Assembly: GCA_945901935.1 (NCBI GenBank)
Contig: CAMDLX010000011.1
Span: 1 to 39,811 of the forward strand
From: Bifidobacterium breve
Lineage (GTDB): Bacteria > Actinomycetota > Acidimicrobiia > Acidimicrobiales > Microtrichaceae
Direction of reading: 5' to 3'
Length of the DNA stretch: 39,811 nucleotides
In this document: positions 7,179 through 13,978 of the stretch, piece by piece
Position numbering within the stretch: the stretch's first letter is position 1
Layout of the letters: every line of letters begins with the position of its first letter
Made by a program: the position numbers and the translations under genes
The notes under the pieces: model-generated
The model's input: the letters and a program-made list of their open reading frames with translations, nothing else
Told to the model about the DNA's origin: nothing
The model's database searches: none

Positions 7179-8394
7179 GGCTTGTCGACTGGGGATCTTG
7201 TGGACGTTTGTAGCGCGTGTCTTTGATACGCAGGAATGGCTGCTCGATAAAGCGGTACGAGGCGATTCCTGCGAGCACGCCCAGAGCGGAGGCAATTAAA
7301 CCTAGGACTAGGCGCCTGGGTCCATAGACCCCGTCCATCAGAGCAAGGAACGGATACAGCACGGGAATATGCCACAAGTAAATCCCGTAGGAGCGCTGGC
7401 CTAACCATTGCAGATGGCGATGGGCGAGTCCCCGTGAGATGAGGCTTTCTTGGCGCAGGTACAAATCCAAAATAAGCGGTGCCAGCAAGAGTAAGCAGAC
7501 TTGGTACATCGGTCCGCCGAACAGTTCAAAGCCGGGGGCGCGGTCCCCAAGGACCATGAACCCCAAGAATCCAATCCATCCGATTGCTCCGCCTATGGCA
7601 ATCCAGCGTCGCCACTGCGCAGTAATCGGCCGAGGTATCGAGCGAACAAAGAAAGCCAGCAGGCAGCCGTACACGATCATGTCGGGCCGAGCCGAGGCCA
7701 AGCGGTAGACGATGCCCTGCCAGGTGGGGTCGTTTTCGTCAGCGAAGGTGACCCCATCTGGGCCAAGAATGACAATTTCTGATTGGAAGATCACACGTGT
7801 GCTCATGACGACCACGATGAACATGACCGACCCAATGATCAGCTTCAAGTCCGAACTGCGCCGCTTGAGGCGCATTGCTGCAAAGAAGATAAGTGGCCAG
7901 ATGAAGTAGAACTGTTCTTCTACGGTCAGGCTCCAGGTATGGCCAAGAACACCGTCAAGGGTTCCTGGCATAAAGGCCGCAACGATGTAGTAGCAGTAGG
8001 TAGCGGCAGCGAGTGGTTCGATCCACCATGTATTCAATTGCTCTTGGGCTGCGGGGACAAAGTTGATAGCGAAAATGATCATCAGGGTGGACACAAAGAT
8101 CATCAGGTACATCGCCGGGAACAAGCGCAGCGCTCGGCGCTGGTAGAACCGCCGCAAGTCGTTGGTCTCGGTGGCCTTGCGTTCGTCCATCAGCAACGTA
8201 GTAATGAGGAACCCGCTGGCAACAAAAAACCAGTCAATGATGATGGGGGAGCCCCGCAGAAAGTCAGTGACAAGTGCGTGATACAGCACTACCTGCAGCA
8301 CGAACAGGCCTCGAAAACCATCGAAGGCGGGGATGTGGCCGAGCTTGGGCCCGTCCACATTGATCAATCGGTTGTCGGTTACCCCCACAGACAA
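7165..8394 (-). CDS. Acyltransferase 3 family membrane protein (OafA/YrhL-like), first of a tandem pair
   Basis: A 409-residue polytopic protein with the same landmarks as its downstream neighbour: IPAFDGFRGLFVLQVVLYHA with the conserved histidine, FFVASGFLITTLLM, FYQRRALRLFPAMY, SLTVEEQFYFIWPL and QRSYGIYLWHIPVLY. It belongs to the inner-membrane O-acyltransferase group that modifies extracellular sugars. The paralogues have clearly diverged, so they may act on different positions or acceptors. The start at 8394 is TTG with GAGGGG 6 bases upstream; an in-frame GTG at 8388 is the alternative. A palindrome and a possible promoter lie just upstream, so this gene probably heads the two-gene operon. 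Confidence 0.92.
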   Translation of the reverse strand: MSVGVTDNRLINVDGPKLGHIPAFDGFRGLFVLQVVLYHALVTDFLRGSPIIIDWFFVASGFLITTLLMDERKATETNDLRRFYQRRALRLFPAMYLMIFVSTLMIIFAINFVPAAQEQLNTWWIEPLAAATYCYYIVAAFMPGTLDGVLGHTWSLTVEEQFYFIWPLIFFAAMRLKRRSSDLKLIIGSVMFIVVVMSTRVIFQSEIVILGPDGVTFADENDPTWQGIVYRLASARPDMIVYGCLLAFFVRSIPRPITAQWRRWIAIGGAIGWIGFLGFMVLGDRAPGFELFGGPMYQVCLLLLAPLILDLYLRQESLISRGLAHRHLQWLGQRSYGIYLWHIPVLYPFLALMDGVYGPRRLVLGLIASALGVLAGIASYRFIEQPFLRIKDTRYKRPQDPQSTSPTPT

Positions 8395-8445
8395 GTTCTG
8401 CCCCTCGGCTGATCAAGGTCCCTCAGCTGTTCAGGACCATGCAAA

Positions 8446-8465
8446 TACTAAGGCTACGGCCGTAG
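8446..8465 (-). promoter_or_regulatory. Possible promoter with a 12-bp palindrome upstream of the acyltransferase pair
   Basis: On the minus strand TAGTAT (8446-8451) resembles a -10 box. Immediately upstream is the perfect palindrome CTACGGCCGTAG (8454-8465), in the place of the promoter spacer. The -35 is not convincing. The palindrome could be an operator. Confidence 0.35.
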
Positions 8466-8483
8466 AGCGAAGATGCAGCATGC

Positions 8484-10553
8484 TCAGACGTCAAGTATGT
8501 CGCGATCTACCAGTTCTGAATGATCGAGCAGAAATTGGCGGCGGCGAGCAACGTCGGTTCCCATGAGCGTTTCGAAAAGGTCGCCTGCGTCAATGAGGGC
8601 CTTGGCGTCATCCATGGTGATGCGTCTCAGGATGCGGGTTTCTGCATCGAGACAGGTAACTGCGAGCTCCTCGACGTCCATCTCTCCGAGACCTTTGAAC
8701 CTAACCCATTGCAGGTTCTCTGCTTTTCTGTTGCCGCTACTCAACTCTGCCGTGAGGCGATCTTTGTCTGCATCCGAAAATGCATGCACGACTTTGTCGC
8801 CCACCTTGACGGTGTAGAGCGGCGGTTGGGCTGCGAAAACTCGTCCAGCTTCGAGTAGCGGCCGCATGTAGTGGTACATCAGGGTGAGTAAGAGGCACCG
8901 GATGTGGCTGCCATCGACATCGGCATCGCACAGAATGATGATCCGGCCGTATCTGGCCTGATCCAAGTTGAAGTCCGCACCAGATCCGGCGCCAACGGCA
9001 GTAAAGAGCGCCTGCGCTTCGGCATTTTCGATGACCTGTTTGAGCGTTGATTTGCCTGCGTTGACCACCTTGCCGCGAAGTGGCAGCACTGCCATGTACT
9101 CGGCATTACGGCCAGCCTTTGCCGGGCCGGCAGCTGAATCGCCCTCGACGATGAGCAACTCGGCGTCAATGCCGTGACGCCGGCAGTCAGCGAGCTTGTC
9201 TGGCATCGCCCCCGAACTCAGATTGGCGGCCTTTCGGCGAGCATCAAGTGTGGCCTTGGTGGTTACACGGTTGATGACGGCCTGAGTGATCTTGTCTCGT
9301 AGCGCCGCAATATGAGTCTTCTTTCCGCCGCCCTCAATCCAGTTGGTGAAATTGTCTCGAACAACCTCGTAGACAATGGTCTGAATTGCGGGCGTGCCGA
9401 GTTCTTGCTTGGTCTGACCTTTGAACTGGGGCTCGGGGAAGGTCACTTTGATTGCAGCGACCATGCCCTCTTGGACGTCGCCTTTCTCGGCGCGGTCCTT
9501 GCCCACCTTGGCAAACCGGGCCAGTTTCTTTGTGCCGGCGAGCAGCACGTCGTTCGAGACCTTGGTCATGGCACGCTCAAAACCAGCTACGTGCGTGCCA
9601 CCCTCAACGGTGGGGATGGTATTCACGAAGCTGCACAGAACGGGCTCGAAGCCTTTGACCCAACGAATCGCAATGTCCACCGTGCAGGTGCGCTCTACGA
9701 CCTGCATGCGGCCCTCTACTGGAACTTTCTCTTCGAAGGTTCCTTGGCCATGCAAGGTGATGATCTCGGTAATCGGCTCGCCGATAGACAGCGTTTCTAC
9801 AAGGTCAGCCAAGCCGCCTTTCGCTACGAACTCTTCGGGCTCTCGTGGTGATGACCCGCGCTTATCGATCAGGCGCACCTTGAGGCCGGGCACCAAGAAG
9901 CAGACCTGAGCACAGTGATCCCGAATGATTTCGTATTCGAGTGACAGGCCTGGATCAAAAATGTCCAAGTCGGGCCAGAAGCGAACTCGGGTGCCAGTCC
10001 GGCGAGGGGGAATCTTGCGAATGACCTCGAGGGTTGATCCTGGGGTGAATTTGCCAGTCGCCGAGAACTTGCCCGGGAGTTGATTCTCGAAGCTGAGTCG
10101 ATGCGTAGCCCCATCAAGGTCGACTTCAACGATGAGCTTGGCGGCCAGAGCGTTCACTACCGAGGCACCAACCCCGTGCAAGCCACCCGAGGAGGAGTAC
10201 GCGCCGGTGCCGAACTTGCCGCCGGCGTGAAGCTCCGTAAAGACCACCTCGAGTGCAGTGCGCTTGCCGTCCTTCTTTCCGATTGGGATACCGCGGCCAT
10301 TATCGGAAACTTCGACTGAGTTATCTCGATGCAGGGTGACTTCGATCAGGTTGGCAAAGCCTGCTGCTGCCTCATCTACTGAATTGTCAATGAGTTCCCA
10401 CACCAAGTGATGTAGGCCCTCGGGGCCGGTGCCGCCGATGTACATGCCTGGGCGTTTGCGGACAGCCTCAAGGCCTTTGAGCAGTTGAATGCTCTTTGCG
10501 TCGTAGGCGGCGGGGGTTCGATTGCGTGCGGAGGTTGGGGTGGGCTGTGCCAT
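8484..10553 (-). CDS. parE: Type IIA topoisomerase subunit B (ParE/GyrB family)
   Basis: A 689-residue ATPase subunit. GHKL features are RKRPGMYIGG (32-41), DNGRGIP (84-90) and GGLHGVG (123-129). The transducer follows, then the TOPRIM domain with EGDSA (470-474) and DADVDGSHI (543-551) binding magnesium. With the A subunit it passes one DNA duplex through another to relax or decatenate chromosomes. I call it parE rather than gyrB for three reasons: dnaA, dnaN and recF are not adjacent, the partner A subunit at 13979 lacks a canonical GyrA box, and actinobacteria such as Streptomyces carry a second pair away from the origin. Assignment to gyrase remains possible. The ATG at 10553 has no clear Shine-Dalgarno sequence. 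The Rrf2 gene is divergent, 104 bases away. Confidence 0.93.
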   Translation of the reverse strand: MAQPTPTSARNRTPAAYDAKSIQLLKGLEAVRKRPGMYIGGTGPEGLHHLVWELIDNSVDEAAAGFANLIEVTLHRDNSVEVSDNGRGIPIGKKDGKRTALEVVFTELHAGGKFGTGAYSSSGGLHGVGASVVNALAAKLIVEVDLDGATHRLSFENQLPGKFSATGKFTPGSTLEVIRKIPPRRTGTRVRFWPDLDIFDPGLSLEYEIIRDHCAQVCFLVPGLKVRLIDKRGSSPREPEEFVAKGGLADLVETLSIGEPITEIITLHGQGTFEEKVPVEGRMQVVERTCTVDIAIRWVKGFEPVLCSFVNTIPTVEGGTHVAGFERAMTKVSNDVLLAGTKKLARFAKVGKDRAEKGDVQEGMVAAIKVTFPEPQFKGQTKQELGTPAIQTIVYEVVRDNFTNWIEGGGKKTHIAALRDKITQAVINRVTTKATLDARRKAANLSSGAMPDKLADCRRHGIDAELLIVEGDSAAGPAKAGRNAEYMAVLPLRGKVVNAGKSTLKQVIENAEAQALFTAVGAGSGADFNLDQARYGRIIILCDADVDGSHIRCLLLTLMYHYMRPLLEAGRVFAAQPPLYTVKVGDKVVHAFSDADKDRLTAELSSGNRKAENLQWVRFKGLGEMDVEELAVTCLDAETRILRRITMDDAKALIDAGDLFETLMGTDVARRRQFLLDHSELVDRDILDV

Positions 10554-10657
10554 TTGTACTTAGTCAATCACGGCTAGCTGACAGTCTGGGCGAACTGCCC
10601 CGTAGAACCCGATAAACGCACTGCAGGAAGCGCTCGCCATGGTGGCAGACTGAACGC

Positions 10658-11125
10658 ATGCGCATTTCTGCCAAGGTTGACTATGCCGTCAGGGCATGTG
10701 TGGAACTTGCCCAATCATTTGACCAAGATGCAGCTTCGCCAAGGACTGGCGAGGAACTCGGTAGTGCTCAGCAGATCCCAAAGAAGTATCTCGAGAATAT
10801 TCTTGCCGAGCTCCGAAGGGCAGACATCGTCCGGAGTCAGCGCGGGCCAGTCGGTGGCTACTGGTTGGCTAGTGCACCACACACCATCACGATTGCCGAT
10901 GTGATCCGCGCGGTGGAAGGCCCCCTAGCGGATGTACGCGGAGTTGCCCCAGAGGAACTGCGCTACGAGGGTCCCGCAAAGGCGCTCGAACAGGTGTGGG
11001 TGGCTACCCGGGCGAGTCTGCGTCTGGTACTCGAGGGCGTCACGTTGGCGGACATCATGAACGATTCCCTCCCCAATAATTTGCAGCTCTTGCTCGAGTC
11101 TCCCGGGGCTTGGGAACGTCGCTAG
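10658..11125 (+). CDS. Rrf2 family transcriptional regulator lacking the Fe-S cysteine cluster
   Basis: A 155-residue protein with the Rrf2 winged helix: MRISAKVDYAVRACVELAQ at the start, the recognition region QQIPKKYLENILAELRRADIV, and the wing RGPVGGYWLA. IADVIRAVEGPL and a dimerisation helix follow. IscR, NsrR and RsrR carry three cysteines in the C-terminal half; here the only cysteine I see is at residue 14, so no Fe-S cluster is expected. That is the state of CymR-type Rrf2 proteins, which control cysteine and sulfur uptake. It converges with a sulfonate-type ABC operon, its stop overlapping the permease stop, which supports a sulfur role by inference. The ATG is only weakly preceded by a ribosome site and may be leaderless. 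Confidence 0.9.
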   Translation: MRISAKVDYAVRACVELAQSFDQDAASPRTGEELGSAQQIPKKYLENILAELRRADIVRSQRGPVGGYWLASAPHTITIADVIRAVEGPLADVRGVAPEELRYEGPAKALEQVWVATRASLRLVLEGVTLADIMNDSLPNNLQLLLESPGAWERR

Positions 11126-12027
11126 CCCGCGCTGTCGATCAGCCCGCGCCGTCGGCGGATCGACCGTTCTAGGGTGCCAAAGATCAGCGAATCCACCAGA
11201 ACTCCGATGACGAAGATGACGATCATGACGGCCAGCAGCGCTGTTGAATCATTGAAGTCCCGAGCCACCTGCAGCTGAACGCCAAGCGAGGCCTTGTTGG
11301 CAATGATCACTAAGAGCTCACCTGCCATCAAGCTTCGCCAGGCAAATGCCCAGCCCTGTTTGAGTCCAGCTACGAACGAGGGCATAGAGCCGGGCAGGAT
11401 GACCTCTAGGTACAGAGCCGGACCTGAAGCGCCGAGTACCTTCGCTGCCCGCCGCAAAATGGGTGGAATGTTGTCGGCCCCGCTAATGAGACCATTGGCA
11501 ATAGCTGGCGCTGCGCCGAGTACGACCACAAAAAGAATTGCTGCCTCGGAAATCTTGAACAACAAAATCGCCAGCGGGAACCAAGCAATAGAAGGCATAG
11601 TCTGCAGGCCAGTAATCATGGAGCCAACCGCTGTTCGAAGTCCTTTGATCTGCGAGACAGGTGCGCCGATAAGCACTCCAACGGCTATGGCGATACTGAA
11701 GCCAATGGCTGCACGTCGTAGGGTCACACTCACTGCGGATTGCAACGATCCGTCGAGTAGTAGTTGCCAGAGTTCTTGGAATACCTCGGCTGGTGGTGGG
11801 AGTACATAAGTTGGCTTCCAGCCGCTCCACACCAGGAGCTGCCAAATTCCAAGCGCTAGTGCAATGGCGGCGAGCTTGGGCCAAGTAGCGGACCAGGCCC
11901 GGCGAGTCCGCCGCAGCCGCGGCACGGATTGGGCCAAGCTGATTGCGTCCAAGCCGGCAATGCTTCGATCAAGGGTGTCGGACTCCTCGACTTGAGTCTG
12001 CATCTGCTGATCAACTCTCGTTGACAT
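11122..12027 (-). CDS. ssuC: ABC transporter permease, SsuC/TauC type
   Basis: A 301-residue permease with about six membrane helices after an N-terminal cytoplasmic tail of about 50 residues. The BPD_transp_1 domain includes ITGLQTMPSIAWFPLAILLF and the ATPase-contact loop EVILPGSMPSFVAGLKQGWAFAWRSLMAGE, typical of sulfonate, taurine and nitrate importers. The start overlaps the ATPase gene by 17 bases, so the two are translated together. The stop codon overlaps that of the convergent Rrf2 gene in the sequence CTAG, leaving no room for a terminator. Likely substrate is an aliphatic sulfonate or similar anion; sequence alone does not fix it. Confidence 0.9.
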   Translation of the reverse strand: MSTRVDQQMQTQVEESDTLDRSIAGLDAISLAQSVPRLRRTRRAWSATWPKLAAIALALGIWQLLVWSGWKPTYVLPPPAEVFQELWQLLLDGSLQSAVSVTLRRAAIGFSIAIAVGVLIGAPVSQIKGLRTAVGSMITGLQTMPSIAWFPLAILLFKISEAAILFVVVLGAAPAIANGLISGADNIPPILRRAAKVLGASGPALYLEVILPGSMPSFVAGLKQGWAFAWRSLMAGELLVIIANKASLGVQLQVARDFNDSTALLAVMIVIFVIGVLVDSLIFGTLERSIRRRRGLIDSAG

Positions 12028-12781
12028 GGCGGCGTACTTCTTGTCGGAGTCGGTCTGTGATCTCGGCAGCTAGGCCAGCAACCTCGGGAGTATCAATGCG
12101 ACGAGGTCGATCAATCTCAACTTCAAACGTGTCGATCACTCGTCCGGGTCGACTCGACAGAAGCACCACCCGGTCGGCTAGGCGTACTGCTTCACGAACG
12201 TTATGAGTCACAAAAACCACAGTCAGCGAGCGGTCGATCCAAAGTCGTTCGAGTTCGTCGTGTAGCAGATCTCGCGTCATTGCATCGAGAGCACCGAAGG
12301 GCTCATCCATGCACAGAACGTCAATGTCTTGTGCAAAGGCTCGTGCAATAGCTACTCGTTGCCTCATACCGCCCGAAAGTTCATGCGGCCGCTTGTTCGC
12401 AAGTCCCTCGAGTTGCACAGATTTCAACAGTTCGTTCACCCGATCGGGCCGTTCCCTTCTGGGGGTACCCCGCAGTTTGAGCGCCAAGGCGATGTTGGCG
12501 CCGACCGTCAGCCACGGAAAGAGCGCCGGTTCTTGGAACATCAAGGTGGAGCGACCCTCAACCTTGACAAGGCCAGAACTCGGCTGATCCAGCCCGACCA
12601 ACATGTTGAGCAGCGTGCTCTTTCCACACCCAGAGGCACCAACAAGGCAAACAAATTCCCCTGACTTGACTGTCAGCGAAACCCCATCAAGTGCAAGCAC
12701 TTGATCAGGGCCGGAGCCATAGGCCTTTTGTATCTTGAGCAGCTCAATTGCCGGAGCAGCCTGAGAGAGTGCCTGTGTCAT
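12011..12781 (-). CDS. ssuB: ABC transporter ATP-binding protein, SsuB/TauB type
   Basis: A 256-residue ATPase with Walker A GASGCGKS (48-55), Q-loop LMFQEPALFPWL, signature LSGGMRQR (135-142), Walker B VLCMDEPFGALD (155-166) and switch histidine VFVTHNVREAV. The FQEPALFPWLTV and MDEPFGALDAMTR strings are characteristic of the nitrate/sulfonate/taurine subfamily. It powers import through the neighbouring permease. Its ATG overlaps the binding-protein stop by 4 bases (ATGA), and the permease gene begins before it ends, so all three subunits are coupled. Confidence 0.93.
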   Translation of the reverse strand: MTQALSQAAPAIELLKIQKAYGSGPDQVLALDGVSLTVKSGEFVCLVGASGCGKSTLLNMLVGLDQPSSGLVKVEGRSTLMFQEPALFPWLTVGANIALALKLRGTPRRERPDRVNELLKSVQLEGLANKRPHELSGGMRQRVAIARAFAQDIDVLCMDEPFGALDAMTRDLLHDELERLWIDRSLTVVFVTHNVREAVRLADRVVLLSSRPGRVIDTFEVEIDRPRRIDTPEVAGLAAEITDRLRQEVRRHVNES

Positions 12782-13875
12782 AGCCCGTCCACCCCAGTCT
12801 TGTTCTCGCTAGTCAGCAGGCTATTGAGAAGCTCTAGGGAGTAAATGCCTTTGAGATTGACTTCATCTAGTAGGTCCACTGACTCTGCATCTTCGGCAGA
12901 CTTCTTGAGTGAGGTAGCAATTGGATCAGCAGTAAAGGTCAGGTTTTTCCATGCCGAGGCAATCACGCTCTCTGGAAGTCGCTTTTGAGTGACTGCCTCG
13001 ATCTGATCATTCGTATCGGCTTGGGCTTTGGCTGGGTCGGATTCAATGAGCGCAAGTGCATCGAGATGGCCTTGCAGGATTGCTCGAACAGTCCCGGGGT
13101 ACTTGTCAAGAAACTCTGTTCGCACGAGTACTTGCGTGGTGACATATTGGCCATCTGGCCACAGGTCTGCTTCGTTCACGAGCACCTTGCCGCCGGCTTC
13201 TGCAATCAAGCGAGATGCCCATGGTTCGGGTACCCAGGCGCCAGCAATCTGCCCATCCCGAAAGGCGGTCAGGGTGTCGGCATTGGCGAGTGGAGTGATT
13301 GAGACGTCCCCTCCACCCGAAGTGGTGGTCTCGAGGCCTTGGTCCTTGAGCCAGACGCGAAGCGCAACGTCTTGGGTCCCGCCGAGCTGTGGTGAGGCAA
13401 CCTTCTTGCCTTTTAGGTCGTTGGGTGAGCTGATCTCAGGCTGCACCACGAAGGACACGCCACCAGAGGTAGACCCGCTCACAATTCGTACGGCCTCACC
13501 GTTGGATTGAGCGAATGCATTGATTGAGGGGTTCGGTCCGATATACGTGATGTCAAGAGCCTCGGCAAAAAGCGCCTCAGTGGCTTCAGGGCCTGCGTTG
13601 AAGGCCGAGGCTACGAGCTTGGTATCGCCGAGCTGCTCCTTGAATGTGTCTTCAGCAAGACCAACGAGTGCGGGAGCGTGGGTCACATTTGGGAAGTAGC
13701 CGAGCCGCACCTCCGTAGCAGTTGCCCCTGCACCACTAGGCGAGGAGGAGGAGGAGCTTGAACCCGTTGAGTCCTTCTCTGCTGAGCTTTCGCTGCAGGC
13801 TCCCAAGGTCAGCGCAAGTAATAGGGCTGAGCCAACAAGCGTGGTCATAAGAATGGCGGGGCGTTTGAAAAGCAC
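12778..13875 (-). CDS. ssuA: ABC transporter substrate-binding lipoprotein, SsuA-like
   Basis: The track uses a TTG at 13914. I prefer GTG at 13875, preceded at 7 bases by AAGGA, which yields a textbook lipoprotein signal: MLFKRPAILM, a hydrophobic stretch, then the lipobox LGAC. This gives 365 residues. After a serine-rich linker the mature protein follows the SsuA/NrtA pattern: VRLGYFPNVTHAPALVGLAE, DITYIGPNPSINAFAQ, KGKKVASPQLGGTQDVALR and GAWVPEPWASRL. It would capture a sulfonate or related anion outside the membrane. A promoter-like -10 and a dyad are just upstream, so this is the first gene of the ssuABC operon. The substrate is inferred only from family. Confidence 0.92.
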   Translation of the reverse strand: MLFKRPAILMTTLVGSALLLALTLGACSESSAEKDSTGSSSSSSSPSGAGATATEVRLGYFPNVTHAPALVGLAEDTFKEQLGDTKLVASAFNAGPEATEALFAEALDITYIGPNPSINAFAQSNGEAVRIVSGSTSGGVSFVVQPEISSPNDLKGKKVASPQLGGTQDVALRVWLKDQGLETTTSGGGDVSITPLANADTLTAFRDGQIAGAWVPEPWASRLIAEAGGKVLVNEADLWPDGQYVTTQVLVRTEFLDKYPGTVRAILQGHLDALALIESDPAKAQADTNDQIEAVTQKRLPESVIASAWKNLTFTADPIATSLKKSAEDAESVDLLDEVNLKGIYSLELLNSLLTSENKTGVDGL

Positions 13876-13903
13876 TGGTAGGTCCTTCACCGGGCGAGGT
13901 TCG

Positions 13904-13936
13904 AGTATAAACAACTAACCCTATCAGCTTAGTAGG
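13904..13936 (-). promoter_or_regulatory. Candidate promoter and operator of the ssuABC operon
   Basis: On the minus strand TATACT (13904-13909) is a good -10 about 29 bases before the chosen GTG. The -35 region overlaps an imperfect dyad CCTATCAGCTTAGTAGG (13920-13936; CCTA and TAGG outer arms around a 9-base centre). Rrf2 proteins bind dyads of roughly this size, and the Rrf2 gene sits at the far end of the operon, so it is the obvious candidate. The link is inference. Confidence 0.5.
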
Positions 13937-13978
13937 AAATACCCACCGCTAATTTCAGACTGCCTTCGCAGAGTTCAG

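Noticed and set aside
7783-8412. 209-residue plus-strand ORF opposite an acyltransferase
   Set aside because: It is His/Glu/Asp-rich as expected of antisense to membrane helices, and the acyltransferase motifs on the other strand are unmistakable.
9312-9851. 179-residue plus-strand ORF inside parE
   Set aside because: It is fully antisense to a strongly conserved topoisomerase gene and shows no family motif; such long shadows are common in GC-rich coding DNA.
8484-10553. Naming the topoisomerase genes gyrB and gyrA
   Set aside because: No dnaA, dnaN or recF nearby and no canonical GyrA box in the A subunit; the topoisomerase IV-type label is better supported, though not certain without the rest of the genome.
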